NCBI GenBank assembly: GCA_024305745.1
Contig: JAHRBS010000012.1
Coordinates: 2,671,001 to 2,735,000 of the forward strand
From: Polyporus tsugae
Taxonomy: Eukaryota > Basidiomycota > Agaricomycetes > Polyporales > Polyporaceae
Length of the DNA: 64,000 nucleotides
Direction: 5' to 3'
The stretch's first letter is position 1; every line of letters begins with the position of its first letter. A program made the translations under genes and the position numbers. The notes under the pieces are model-generated. The model made no database searches. It had not been told where the DNA came from and saw only the letters and a program-made list of their open reading frames with translations. Shown here piece by piece: positions 24,266-36,935 of the stretch.

Positions 24266-24781
24266 ATCATAGGCACATGGATCTGTATCCTGGATGGGTG
24301 TAAGGGTGTAAAAATACTGCTTAGAGCGATCCTTGAATGTGATGCACTTACGATGGTATTGGAGCGCCGGACGAGGTGTCAGCGGTTGGTACTGTGGTGA
24401 ATGGATTGTACGTACGTGACGAGTCTGAGAAAACGGCAGCAATGCGGCCTATACGGTGGACCACTGGTATGTGTTTTGAGGTGCGGTTCCGGTGCCAGAA
24501 TTGAATTGTGTTATTTTACACATGGGACAAGCTAGCCATTGTGCAATAGTGTATACTAAGATAGTCGATTTGTCTTGCCGAACCGGAGGGAACTTGACAG
24601 TTTATTGAAGGAGTCCGAGGAGGGCTGCCGCAGTGCAACTGGTGGCTGTGTCACGGTCCTACGGCCCGATGGGCCAAACCGCGGTTGACTCCGCTGCCCC
24701 TCTTTCGCTCATCCTACTTAACCGCATCTTCTTCACCTTAACATCCGACCTCCTTTCTGAAATCTCCCTAGTTGTTTTTCC
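24266..24781. other. Promoter region of F-box gene A
   Basis: This holds the 3' flank of the lactonase copy and the upstream region of F-box gene A. The block around 24658-24695 (TACGGCCCGATG followed by GTTGACTCC) recurs upstream of F-box gene B near 36830-36865, so part of the promoter was duplicated with the gene. Confidence 0.55.
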
Positions 24782-26752
24782 ATGCAGGACTGTCTCGGTG
24801 ACTTGCTTCACTTGGGAGACCTTGCTTTCCCCGAGGACACGTCGACTGAACATCATGATTTACCTGTCCTATGTACAGGTGTGTGGCGTTTTATCCTTCT
24901 GACACGGATACCAGTATGCATTTGCTAATACCAATCAGCTACAGTTCAAAGGCTTTTCACTGAAGAGGATAGGATGATACTCAGCCAACTCGCCCATAGT
25001 GAAGTCCAGGAGTGGTGCGTGTCGAGGATCACGGAACATCAGAGTCACAACCGCCTCCTTCTCCAATGGTACGGTGCTGCAGCTCGCAACGCGATCTCCA
25101 AAAACAAATCCCACGTTCGCGCCCTCCGCTCCGCATACAACGATGCTGCCCCGATCAACCACTACCTCCCTCCGGAAGTGCTCATGGAGGTCTTCTCCCA
25201 CGTCCACCCGGCCGCCGTGATGCCCCGGCCACGCGTGCCTGTGTTGCGCATCTGTCGATACTGGCGACAGCTGATTTTCAGAATGCCTCAGTTCCGGGCC
25301 AACCTCCTCAGCTTGCCAAGCTGGGAGGCATGGAACCCCAAATATCATATGGGTCGCTTTCGGGCAGCCCTCGCGCGGTCGGCTCCTGAAAGCCTTGCAC
25401 TGTCTGTCCCATACCCGAACGAAGACATTGTCAACATCTTGACGCCTCATGCCAGTCGCATTTCCTCTTTCAAAGTGGGGCCCACCTTGTATGATGTCGA
25501 AGAAATGGCACAGGTCCTCGAACAGCGTATGCCTCGTCTCACGCACCTCCGAACCATCCTCCATTGTACGAGGATGTATATTCTCATTTCTCCCAACATC
25601 CGAAATCTCGAGCTTGAGCGCACATATTTCTACACTCCAGTTATGCCTTATTCATTCCTATGTCACCTCAAGCTAAAGCACTGCGCCATCCGCCCCTCCC
25701 CCGCGGCCGGCAACTTTGTTCCCGCACTGTGTGCTGTGCACAATGCTCTCGAGTTTTTCCCAAACTTGGAGACGCTGTATATGACCTACAGCCTATCAGA
25801 CGACAATCGGCATGGACTCTTACGTGCACTACCGGAGCTGACGAAGACCGTCCACCTCCCACGCCTGCGTCACCTCGAGATCGAGGACATGCCAGTCTAC
25901 ATCCCCCTGTTCCTATCGCGCCTCGTCTTCCCTTCGACCACCTCTCTCGTCCTCGAACCCGCGTACAGACGGGACTACACTCGAAGGTATCCGGCCATCC
26001 CGCTATTCCCTGACGTCAACTTCCCCTCTCCGAGTCCTACCCCGCGCGCGGAGCTCAGCCTTTACCTCCATCATCATTATTCCGGGACCTGCGACGAAAA
26101 CCCAGCGCGCTGGGAGACACGCGGCGACGGTGTCCGACCGGTCCGCGTCACGCTCGCCAACGCCGCGTGCCAAATCGCGACCGTCTGCCGCTTCACCCGC
26201 GAGCTCGTCGACGCGCTGGCCCCCGCGCTGTCTCCGGGGGTGACGTCGTTGGCGGTCGAGTGCTCGTATTTTCCCTCGGGGTACTGGGAGCAGCTTCTGC
26301 TCGACCTTCCTGGGCTTCGCCGCCTTGCGTGCGGCAGCTCGTGGACCACTAAACACCTTGCCGACATCCTCGGGAAGAAGCGTCCGCCGGGCGGTGCGTT
26401 CCTGTGTGCCCGTTTAGAGGACCTGACGCTGGCGTGGAACCTACCTTGCACCATCGACTCAATTGGGGAGGGAGGAGGAGAGCAGTGGCAGTCGCTGCAG
26501 AACAACGGTGGATGTCATGAATCTAAGCTTGCGGCGTCGTTGACCGAGTTCTGTAACATGCTCGGAGCGTGCCTCGCTGCGAGAGCGGGGCGCTGTGAAC
26601 CGATTCGGAAGCTCTCCGTGACGCCACACACGAAGTATAGGTTCGAGAACGACGTTCTGGAAGGGTGGCAAGTGGCCGTGGTGGAGCAGCGGCTGCGCGG
26701 TGGGTTGGGTCACTTGGTGGGAGAAGTCGCTATCGCCGGCGAGGGGAATTGA
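24782..26752 (+). CDS. F-box/LRR-like protein, F-box gene A
   Basis: A short exon (24782-24878) and a long exon (24939-26752) around a 60-bp intron encode 636 residues. The protein starts MQDCLGDLLHLGDLAFPEDT, has the motif SEVQEWCVSRITEH, a short helical, coiled-coil-like stretch with HVRALRSAYND, and an F-box core LPPEVLMEVFSHV near residue 109 followed by VPVLRICRYWRQLIF. The rest is a series of leucine-rich segments (for example LPRLRHLEIEDMP) expected to form a substrate-binding surface. The role is inferred as an SCF ubiquitin-ligase receptor of unknown target. It is a close twin of F-box gene B (36936-38925): both share the small first exon, the intron position, the promoter block and most of the protein sequence. 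The long frame alone would suggest a start at 24974, but the twin comparison supports the upstream exon. Confidence 0.85.
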
Positions 26753-28559
26753 TTCGTTGCGTCATCTATATCATTGTCTAAGCAGGGCCCGTTTGAACTG
26801 TTGTTGTATTACCTGTGAGTGTAACAGCCGTCATACTCCTTGTTGAGTGTACGAGAGACTGATGCTGTACAGTAGGACCTCCATGAAGGTATTTCATCAC
26901 GGATCTAGCCAGGTATTGTTCCTTCAAGACTCTAGGCGGCTGTCCAACTCGACGGCGCGGGACCCAGTGCGGCCCTATATATATGCATATCGTCTTGTGA
27001 GCTATCGGCCGTCGGGGATCATCGACTGCTCTGTCGGACAGTCCACCGACGGAACCACACCATCGGCCCCTCGGACGTATAAGCCGTCACGGTCTCGCTG
27101 CCTACCGCACAGACCCGTGAATCGCAGGTCGCGTATTACCATATGTGCGACGGCGGGCGCGTAGCAGGGTCCTGGATGCCTGATTTGCTTCGCAAACACT
27201 TTCAAGCGAAACCGCGAGGACGCGGCCGAAGCACTACCACTTTCCGTTGGACGTCCGTGCGAGCGTGGGTGCGACCGCCGACGCGGCCTAAGATGGCACA
27301 GTGAACTAACGAACTTGCTGATGCGACCTCAACAAGATGAGGGATGAGGGGCGATCGCTGCAGTGGGCTACTTGGTACTATGCGACGTAGAATCCTTGGA
27401 GGATAGTACTTACTACCCATTTGGCGGCAAGGTCCAGCCTGAATGCAGGTCTTGCGGCTGGATATATGTCAGTCATATGTGCACTTTGGTTAATAACTTG
27501 GTAGTTGAGGAACGCTTACTCATATTGGGAGACCGATGAGCAGGCGGAAACGCTCCGGAAATTTCGGTTCAACATCAGCGAAGGGCGGCTTGCAAGGCCG
27601 CATCCTGTGATGCGTTTCCTGGCTGGAGACTTCCTAGAATGGCATTGCAGAGTAAGATCAATATCGGGATGGTTTGTGCTGAGTGCGGTGGTAGCTGCCT
27701 CAGGTATAGTGTGAACGTCTCAGTCGGGTTTGCTGAGCTCTGGATCCACTGACAGCTCTAAGACTGAAACCATATGCAATGGGCCGAATGGCACAGTGGG
27801 TAGTACGCGTTTAGCCACGTGATCGCGGCGTAGACTGTAGCTCGGAAGTTTCCGAAGCTAGGACCTATCGCGCAGCTGACCTTCTCAGTCTGTAAGTAAG
27901 TAGTACTCCCGTCATCGGACTGGCCTTGCGACCTCAGTACGCCCTCTTCTGTCTTCTCTCGGCCGGCCACTGCCCGTTCGCCCGAGACTGTATCATTATC
28001 TCCAGTCGTGGCCTCCGTAATGCCACACCATTCTGGCTAGGAAGACGGGTCTAAGCAATCGGCCGACTTTCGAACCACCCTTCAATGCCACGACAGGGGC
28101 TCCCGCTGAACCGCGATCTGCCGAACCGCCGTGGGGTCAAGTATACCCCACGCCGTAAGGGGTATGCTTCCGCCGTTCTGCCGTCAGGTGATGATTCTCC
28201 TCGTCGGACTCGCTAGGGGCTCCGCCTCTTCCCTCGCTCCCAATTGTCGCTACGACGGTCTCACTGTTCGGTGCAAACCGGCCATCGATCCACGCCCACG
28301 CACGCCCTGAAATACCACGACATATTCCGTCGTCTCACCCCCACACGACCACTCACTGCTTCACGCTCGTACGACTGCGCAGTGCCGCCGCCGCCTGCCG
28401 CGCATAGAACGCACCACTCGACACCCCGGAGTCAACAACACACAGGGCTCAGACTAGACCGCCCCTCGGGACTGCGACCTAGAAGATACCTCGCACCCCA
28501 CTCGAGCTCCAGCCACCGCTAGACTAGCAACACACATCCCTCTTTCCACGCACATCACT
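26753..28559. other. Intergenic region upstream of the dicarboxylate carrier
   Basis: About 1.8 kb with no supported gene. A TATATATGC run occurs near 26975. A near-perfect hairpin is present at 28139-28169. The last 150 bases before the carrier ATG are C-rich and fit a 5' leader. Confidence 0.5.
28139..28169. repeat. 11-bp stem inverted repeat (hairpin)
   Basis: The arms AAGTATACCCC (28139-28149) and GGGGTATGCTT (28159-28169) pair over 11 bases with one mismatch around a 9-base loop. It lies about 390 bp upstream of the dicarboxylate carrier ATG. It could be a protein-binding dyad or a structured element; no function is evident. Confidence 0.6.
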
Positions 28560-30062
28560 ATGTCCAAGGCAATAGAGGCCCCCGCCGACCAGGTCGTCGT
28601 GAACAGCGCCGTCGCTGTTGCACCGAAGAAGAAGCAGCCGTATCCTTTCTGGCTTGGAGGTACGTCTACTATATGCTACCTATATGCGTGTCTTCAGCGT
28701 GAGTGATGTCATTCCCCGCGCATCAAAGGTCTTGCCGCGACCATCGCTGCATCGATCACCCAGTGAGTGTCCCCCCATTACTCACCGACCATCCACGGCC
28801 CCCCATCCATCCACTGGTGTTGAGCCGATTACTGATGCGGATATCACGTCGCTGTCGCCGACGACAGCCCGCTCGACCTGACGAAGGTCAGGATGCAGGC
28901 GACGGGCGACAAGGGGATGATCAACTCGCTGAAGAAGACGGTGCGCACGGCGGGTGCGCGTGGCCTGTTCGACGGCATTTCGGGAACGTGGTTCAGGCAG
29001 ATGACGTACTCGGTCTGCCGCTTCTGGGCGTACGACGAGAGCAAGAAGCTGATCGGGGCGGGTGCGTTGAACCTACTTGACGTCTGGGGGTGGTTCGCAA
29101 GGCGTCTGACGAATGTGCGTGGCGCTTGGGGACAACAGACGCGAAGTCGCCGGCGTGGAAACTCGCGCTCGCGGGCGGTATGGGTGAGTGGGCTCTAAAC
29201 GAGGTCGAGCTTGGGTAGCAGACGTTGACGGCTGCTTTATAGCTGGTGGCATCGCCGGCCTCGTCGGGAACCCTGGAGGCAAGTCCCATCCGCCCCTTGA
29301 CAGTATGAGCGTGCGATGAAAGACTGACATCTTGTCGTGGCGATTCTAGAAATCATGATGGTTCGTCTGCAGGGCGACTTCGCCAAGCCTCCAGAGAAGC
29401 GCCTCAACTACAAAAACTGCATCGACGGCTTGTTCCGGGTCCGTTACTTTATCGTTTACGCTGCATATACCCAAGGTTTGACTGACTTGCGCGCTCTTTG
29501 TATCGCTTGTGCATAGATGGTGCGTGAAGAGGGGTGGTCCTCGTTGAGCCGTGGGGTGGGGCCGAACGTCTTCCGTGCGATCTTGATGAACGCGAGTCAG
29601 CTGGCTTCGTACGCTGCGTTTTACCCGCTAGAGTCACTGAGATGTACGCTGACGCGCTTGTACACCCAGTTACGACTTCTTCAAGGCTGAACTCCTCAAA
29701 ACAAAGTACTTTGAGGACAACATCTACCTGCACACGACCGCCAGTTTCGCCGCGGGGACCGTCGCGACGACCGTCTGTTCGCCCGCGGACGTCTTGAAGG
29801 TACGCATCGTGCTTCTGGACGTGTGCGAGAACCCATCGTTGACTGGGGACGGTGCGAGCAGAGCCGGATCATGAGCGCGTCGGGGGTGGAGGGCAAGTCG
29901 ACGATGCAGATGATCCGGCTGTCGATGCAGCGCGAGGGCCCGATGTTCATGTTCAGGGGCTGGCTGCCGGCGTGGACGCGGCTGCAACCGACGACGATGC
30001 TCATCTTCATCACGCTCGAGCAGCTCAAGAATGGCGTCGACTGGTACCGCGGGGACGTCTGA
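28560..30062 (+). CDS. DIC1: Mitochondrial dicarboxylate carrier (SLC25 family)
   Basis: Nine exons (28560-28659, 28729-28762, 28868-29061, 29139-29183, 29243-29278, 29350-29438, 29517-29608, 29670-29799, 29862-30062) give 306 residues, the usual length of a mitochondrial carrier. The three-fold repeat is visible through its signature motifs: PLDLTKVRMQ, PGEIMMVRLQ and PADVLKSRIM, each ending the first helix of a repeat, and through GLFDGISGTWFRQ and MFMFRGWLPAWTRLQP. The pattern RLNYKNCIDGLFRMVREEGW and the C-terminal part match Dic1-type carriers, which exchange malate or succinate for phosphate across the inner membrane and thereby feed the TCA cycle. The intron at 29279-29349 has a GC donor (GCAAGT) and the exon lengths sum to a whole number of codons only with it. 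The short basic N-terminus is typical because these carriers lack a cleaved presequence. Confidence 0.93.
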
Positions 30063-31426
30063 GTGTTGAGTGACCTCGTCCCTAGTCCTGGCTCTAGCCT
30101 CTCTTCGGGCTTGTGCTGGGATGAATGGGAACGTGACTATCCCCCCCCCCTCTTCTCTGAAATGATCATCGCGTGTGGCCCGTGGGTCTTCACCGTCCTC
30201 TGTGAAATGTTTCTTTCAATGTTTCCTGTTGCGTGTAATTTGCCATCTGTATCATCTTGGACTCGGATTTAAGGATGCTGATCTCATGTATGTACAATGT
30301 TTTGCCCCATATTCTGTACGAGTTGCCTTCGTCGTTCTTCAAAGTGCTTGCAGTAGCCGTTATACATACGCACACTGTCTTTTCCGATACGTTGGTTGGA
30401 GGCGCACGTGGTGGAGACCGCGGACTGCAGTATACCATGCACGTTGCTGTTGCACAGCTCCCGTGCGTGCAGGCAAGATTTCCCTGAACCTCTTCCACAC
30501 TGAGAACGGGTATTGGGAAGGTGGCTTCCGCGGAATGTATTCAAGGCTCTCCGGAACAGAAACCTGTCTCGTCGAAGAATTTTGCAAGACGGTCGCAAAG
30601 GGAACGGTGATATCTGTTTCCGCGTAGCTGCCGACATGGAGTGAGTACATTATTGTACGAATAAGGACCTTGTTCGATTTCGAGACTCGGGGAGAACGCG
30701 GGGGAGGCTGTGCGTTTTTGGAGGCTCGAGGCGCAGGGGTCCCGTCCCGTGGGGTTTCCGGATCCACCCATGCCGTACTCACTGCGAGTTCTTGTGACCC
30801 CCATGGGCAAGTTTAGTTCGCGATCTGACCCGAAGGCCCCGTGGGGCTTGCTAACTTGGGAGCATCAGACGAAATACTGGGAGCATCGTCCATATACGCG
30901 CATATTCGAGAAGTGGCACTGGTGATCATGACAAGGGCACTGACCTGGTCGTTGAGTCTGCATATCATTTGAACAGGGCCGGCGGCAAGCTCGGGCTAAG
31001 CGAAGCGTCGGCAAATCCAATTATCACAAGCTCCGCTTCTGTTTAATACTCTTTGCAGCTTCGCGGAGTCGGCGGACCGGTCGGAACCCAGCTGAGATTA
31101 ACTTCTGAGTGGGTCACGCGGCTCGCGAATCAGGCGGAGTGGCGGGAGCGAAACGAAAAAGAATTCTAAGAAGGACGGCCGAACAGGGGAATTAGTAATC
31201 AACTGCACAGGCGGGCGCCTGCTTGGAATTTCGGGAGAGTCGGGACGCAAGTGAGTCGATATCCTGCTCCTGCTCGCACCAGTTACTTTGCGACCCCCCC
31301 CCCCCCCTCCTCCCCGACTCACAACTGTGCCCGGAATCCTGCTTTTCGTTCGCGCCGTGGTCAGAGACACATCGACAGGGCTTGCGTTCTTGCGCTAGGA
31401 TCGACGTTCTGGGTTGTGTGCCCGCC
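30063..31426. other. Intergenic region upstream of the Zn2Cys6 factor
   Basis: About 1.36 kb without a supported gene. A 10-base C run occurs near 30143-30152 and a 14-base C run at 31294-31307, the latter about 120 bp before the transcription-factor ATG. Open frames on both strands have no family motif. Confidence 0.5.
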
Positions 31427-34400
31427 ATGGACTCCCCCAACTCCCCGAGCAGCCCCAACGACCTTGGACGGGGGCAGTCCCCGCCGATGGAGTCGCAGCT
31501 GAATGGCAATGGCGGCGGCGGGGGAATCGCCTCGTCGTCGTCGACGTCCGGTGCGGACGTGAAGCCGTCCCAGACGAGCTCGATCCTCAAGGAGCGGCGG
31601 TTCAAGCTGAGCAGGTGCGCCCGCGCCCTTTCTTCACCTCCAGCACTCGGGACGACGCTGATGGGACATGCGGCGGGACGGCAGGGCGTGCGACCGTTGT
31701 CGGTGAGCACACTCGGTCTGGCCTGTGTGTGTTTGCGACCGGAGCTGACGGTGCCACCCTGGTGGGGAGCACAGGCGGCGGCGGATCAAGTGCGACGAGG
31801 GGCACCCGTGCCAGTCGTGCCTCACGTCAAATTCGGCGTGTACGTTCGAGGAGCCCGGGAAGAGGACGCATCCGCACAAGTCAAAGTACGTAATATTCTT
31901 ATTCGTTCCTTTGCAACCAATGCTCTCTCTTTTTTGTCGTGGCTCTGGTGGTGTTGCATGTGACTCTGAGTGAGCGCGGCGCAGATATTGGGAGTTCGAT
32001 GGCCGGAGTATGATGGTATTCGGGTGATGGCGGACAGGGGATGCAGCTAGTGCGCGGACATCGCACTTGTTCGCGAACTTGTCATTTGTTTGGGTGTGCA
32101 ACGGCCTCCTCGTTCCGTTAGAGGAGAGGATATATGCTGCTGGCCCGGCTACGCGACAGACAAATGGCCATATCCGCGCCACGGAATAGCCTTGTAATTG
32201 CGATTGGCCTCCTGGTCACGGTCGTGGTCGCAAGACTGGTTCAGGACCTGAATCTCGGAAGCGCCGCGCACAATTGAGTCACAATGACCTCACAATGTTC
32301 TATCATCTGGGCTTATCCGAGGTCCTCAATACGGGTCTGTGACAGGAGACCAGTTACAGGCCATTTGACAAGGCTGTTCTAGTCCGTGGCATTCACCAAT
32401 GACCGTCGAGCTATGTTTTCGGACTGGCCGAGTTGATCTGCTTCCTAAGCAGAAGCACCCCGTCTGACCAAGCCATCGCACTTTCGATCCCATTGAATGC
32501 ACTTGTGAGGCCAGGTACGGCTCCCTTGAATCGTACCCATTCATTTCACTGCGGTCCGTTCAAGCTATCAAGCTTGGTTCGCCAGGATACGACAAGGAGC
32601 GTTTTTTCTCCTATACCGCACTGTTGCCGGTAGGGCAGTCGGGGCCGTGGCCGGGACAGTGGAAGTGGGACTCTTTTGGAGTACCGGAGTTGCACTTGCA
32701 CCATTCTCGTATTCGCCCGAGATGGTCGGTTCAGCTTTCTGCTCGCCTACTAACCATCATGGCCCGATGTTTTCACGACTCGACGGGGCCCGGATTACCT
32801 GCGCAGTAGCGTGTACCGACATTTCCCCATACCTCTGTGCCTGAGATTCTACCGCGACTGTGTGGCACATTTTCACCAGCCGTGGTCCGTCCGAGCCTGA
32901 TGATTTTCCCCGCCCATACTTACGAGCATACAATCCTTGCGCTCACTGAGCTGCTGTGCTCGTATTGAAGCATCTCCATATAACGTCCCGTGCATGTAAG
33001 CTCTAAAGGGATCGTCGCTCTGCGTTCTGATTACCCCGCGAGCAGCATGAGCAGAGTTTGTACGCAACAAGTAAGAAGCTTAGTGGTCATCTGAGCACCA
33101 CCGTTTCTTCAATACACTGCTGTGCCTGAGACCCTGCTGCGGCTCTCACAAGCTCGACTAAGAGAATAATGCTGACCCCTTTTTCTGGCTCTTTTAGGCG
33201 AGCAGCGACGCTTGAAGACCGCATGCAGCAGCTCGAGACACTCATCCAAGCCATTCCCCCGCAAGTCTTCGCTGGAGCTGGCGCGCTCGGCGCTGGTGTT
33301 CCACAGTCCCCCATCGATCCAAGTACATCACCACATGCGTCCTTTGCGTCATCGACGCACATTTTCCCCACAGCTGCACCACCCCCTTCTCTGGCGGCAT
33401 ACCCATTGATTAACCCGTCGACGTTCTTTGGACCTGTCAAACCTGGTTCACGGAACGCAAGCCCAGCGACAGGCTTCAGGGCTGGATCGTCTAACGGCAC
33501 CGCGGATCAGTTCGCGGACGACACATCACGCATGTCCCTCGCCTCGTCCTACCTGTACTTTGATGACGAGGGATATACGCGGTGGCAAGGTGAAACGTCT
33601 GGGCTCCCCATCCTCGACCTGCTCGTCGAGAGACATGCCGTCGTGAAACCCGACCCAGACCGCCCCAATGGGCAGCCGACCTGCAAAGACCAAAACGGCG
33701 AGGCGTTCAACTGGTTCCCTGACCGCCAGGCAAGGCGTACGGAGACCAACCCCGAGCATATCTGGAAGCTGATCACCTCGTTCATCGTTCCCGAGCTCAT
33801 GGACAGGTAGCGACCCTCCTATCGGTTTCCTTCGCTGCTCTTGCTGACCTTTCGGTTACGCATCGTAGCCTCGTGCAGTGCTATCTCTCTACGTCATACT
33901 ACCTCATGCCGTTCCTCCACGTTCCGAGCTTCCTGGCGGTGAGTCTCTTCCTTCGGCCATCTGAATTATCACCATGACATGTGACGCACCTGGATAGGAT
34001 TATGGAAACCCGCGGAAATGGGGCGAACCCGGCTTCGCTGCGTTCATTGTCGCGATATGCTGCCTCTCCTCCCGGCACATCGACGACCCCCGCGTGCGAG
34101 CCGACCCAAATGACAGCAACAGCGCGGGGACCCAGTGGTTTGACCTGTTGACCCGGCTGCGGACATTACCTGGGGCAGACAAGCCGACGCTGTACACCAT
34201 CCAGTCAGTACTCATCGCAGGCGTGTATGCGGTCGGTTTGGGCCGGCTGTCAAAAGCTTTCGCGCTGTTATCGGAAGCCATCACCCTTTCCTTCGACGCC
34301 GGCCTCCACCGCTCCGCGGACGACTACGACCTGTTCGATCCGGTCGAAGACGAGGTGCGGAAGCGGACCTTCTGGTGCGTCTACCTGTGGGATAAACAGG

Positions 34401-35879
34401 CGAGCGCCCACTTCGGGAGGCCGCCAATGCTTCGTTTGCGCGACTCCGACGTCGGTGAGCCGGCCATCATCGACGACGAGTTTATCACGCGCGACAGCAT
34501 TGGCCTGCAGCCCGCGGAGACGGAGAGTCGCATGGGCGCGTTCGTGAGCTGTGTCCGGCTCTTCGTCGTGCTCGAGTCCATCCTCGACATCTCGCCGCCT
34601 CGCCCCCCAGGCGAGTGCTCGCCCTTCCTCGCACGAGCGGCGGCTGTCCTGACGTCGGGTGGGGCCCGGCGTGCGAGCGGGAAGGAGCTGCGTGAGGAAG
34701 AGGCCCTTTTGGACGAGATCTGCCGCGCGATCCCCGCGCACTGGGCGCACAGCGTCGAGACGATGACGAGCGGGGACGTGATTCGCGTGACGCAGGCGGA
34801 GCGGCTGCACTGCGTCGAGCAGTACGTGCGGATGCTGATCTACCGGCACCGGTTCTCGGAGATGGTCGCGGAGAGGATGCACAACCACATCCCGGACGGG
34901 GAGCAGGGCGAGGTGGAGATCGAGGCGATGCGCGCGGCGCACGCGTCTGCGCTCCAGATCATCTCGTCGCACCTACATATTGCGGCCAAAGGGTTAATGA
35001 CTTACTGTGAGTAGCCCTTCCTCGCGTCTTGCGCCTCCATGATGCGTGGTGTTGCTGCTGTCGAGCGATGCGACTGACTATGCCTTTATGGGTTTGCAGA
35101 CGGCGTGCATGTGATCCACCAGCTCACCGCGGCAGGCCGGACGCTTGTCGCGATGCTGCTCAACTGTCATTCGGACGCGCTACGGCCTCTGATCCCGCCG
35201 GCACTGGACGCTTTGCGGTCTTGTGTCGGCCTTCTGCGGCGTTTCAGCGGACGTTACATCTGCGGGCAGCGGTCAGGTGACCTAATGGAGGAGTTTTGCA
35301 GGAGTGAGTCCCATTCGCCTGGCCTCGTTCCTGGCGTCTTGGTATACTAACGCGGCGGTAATGAACTGCTACACAGTCACACAGATTCCTCTCGAGACGG
35401 CGCCGCGGCAGCAGGACGGGAGCACGCCGCCGAGCAACCGCCCGCCGTGGGTCCGTCCGGTACGCAAAAAGGCATCGTCGAACGCGCGCTCCCCGGCTGG
35501 CTCGGGCGACTCGCCGCTCAACCACGGCAGCCCTGAGGACTTCCAGCCCACGGACGCGTTCCTCGACCACCTCAGCACCACCCCGCAGCCCCAGCCCCAG
35601 CCGTTCCCCCCGCAACAACCGCAGCAGCCGCAGGGGCCGTTCGGGATGCCGTCCCCGGCGACGTTTATGGATCCGGCGAACATGATGCAGACGGACCTGG
35701 GGCCGGGCACGATGTCGGCGGCGGACCTGATGGCGTTCTTGAGCGCGGACCCGGGGCTGGACATGAGCGCGATCTTGGCGTCGCCGGACTTGGGGACGCT
35801 GGACCCGCAGGCGAACGGGTTCTACCACCTCGGGACGCCGACGCCGTCCGGGAGCGGGACGGGTCCGTTGTCGCCGTAG
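31427..35879 (+). CDS. Zn2Cys6 fungal-specific transcription factor
   Basis: Eight exons (31427-31614, 31685-31702, 31775-31885, 33198-33806, 33869-33938, 33998-35006, 35100-35303, 35377-35879) give 903 residues. The zinc cluster is assembled from three exons: Cys65, Cys68, Cys75, Cys81, Cys84 and Cys91 (spacing C-x2-C-x6-C-x5-C-x2-C-x6-C), with the first two cysteines on an 18-nt microexon. A basic linker [13 protein letters not shown] and a short coiled coil ([19 protein letters not shown]) follow. The middle homology (fungal_trans) domain lies roughly at residues 300-600, with [26 protein letters not shown] and [16 protein letters not shown]. The C-terminus is Pro/Gln/Gly/Met-rich, as in activation domains. 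It is a nuclear DNA-binding regulator; targets are unknown and no pathway genes adjoin it. The intron 31886-33197 (1312 bp) between zinc cluster and coiled coil is about twenty times longer than the others. Confidence 0.92.
31886..33197 (+). other. Very long intron in the Zn2Cys6 gene
   Basis: GTACGT at 31886 and TTTTAG ending at 33197 join the exons in frame (AA|G codon for Lys). The 1312 bp between them have no exon that I can support and no recognisable element. An extra small exon or a second promoter inside it cannot be excluded from sequence alone. Confidence 0.65.
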
Positions 35880-36324
35880 CTCCGGGCGGTGGGTTGAATG
35901 GGGGTGGGTGAGAAGGGGGGGAATTGAGGAGGAGCGGAGGAGGGGGGGGGGTTTTAGTTGTGCATCTAGTAGTTGTAGTTGCTTTGGCTGGGTGCTAAAT
36001 TCGTTTGTTATCTGTTCCGTCTCGTGTGCTACATCTCTCTCTGCATGCCATGTATCTATATCTCCTAGTTCCGTACTTACTTGTATCTAGCCCTCTCGCA
36101 ATACGGATTCAGACTACTGTCTACAAGCCAAAGATGTATGATCCTACTGGCAGTGTCGGCTCACGCCGGGCCACGCCCCAACTGCAATATTGGGTGCACT
36201 GTAGGACAGTTATAAACGTGCTATTTGGAAAGATATTTGAGTTGATCATGACATTAGGGATATATGTCAAGTTGACCCCGGTCCCCCATCGCTGGTATTC
36301 GCGGTTGCTTACAAAAGGGATAGG
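35880..36324. other. 3' flank of the Zn2Cys6 gene
   Basis: This is G-rich directly after the stop codon (several runs of 5-9 G near 35895-35952), then T-rich. No gene is seen before the start of peptidase homology near 36325. Confidence 0.5.
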
Positions 36325-36805
36325 GAAATTGAACGCCGCCGATCCTGAACGAGAGGTTGTGCAGAATTGCGCAGTCGAAAGAGCCTCCCAGTTGGTCGAA
36401 GATGTGGTCGACAACGTCTTGCGGACCACGGATCAAGGACTCGCCCTTCGTGGATCATAAGGACAAGGCTCTAACTAAAGTCCATAAGAGTACATACCGT
36501 ATCGACCAAGGCCAAAACGATATTGAAGCCGGGGACAATACCGAGCGAGGCGATTCGGCGTCGTCGAAGTACACGTCGTCTACGGGTATCTCCCAAGCAA
36601 GCGAATAGACTTCTGTTGGTGCTTCTGGTGGCGGAGGCAGACCACCCTCACTCGTGGAATAGCTGCGAACCAGAGCCCAGGTGAAGTCCTCATCGGTCAA
36701 GCCAGAAGGAAGCTCGCCAAGAGAAAGCGTCCCAGTACTGTCGCTGAGCGAGACTGTATCGCGCTGTAGAGAAATCGCAACAAGAGGCCGCGAGAGGATA
36801 CTCAG
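36325..36805 (-). pseudogene. A1 aspartic peptidase remnant, left inverted arm
   Basis: Read on the minus strand, this encodes the part of a pepsin-like peptidase between the two lobes and around the second active-site motif: LSILSRPLVAISLQRDTVSL, LPSGLTDEDFTWALVRSY, IPVDDVYFDD, then, across a GTATGT...AAG intron, VDT-GESLIRGPQDVVDHI with the DTG/DTGxSLI signature intact. Upstream the homology stops abruptly just before the promoter of F-box gene B, and downstream it is replaced by unrelated sequence ending in a stop near 36254. With no first lobe, signal peptide or propeptide, it cannot make an active enzyme. A second copy in opposite orientation lies at 39667-40488. Confidence 0.72.
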
Positions 36806-36935
36806 TGACTGCAAAGGCCGGCTGGTACGGCCCGATGAGCCGATGTGGTTGTCACGCCGTTGACTCCTCTTGTGCGTTCTCAACGTTAACGTCCAATCAT
36901 CGTACTTCTTTCAACCCCGCCTACTCTGTTTTGCC

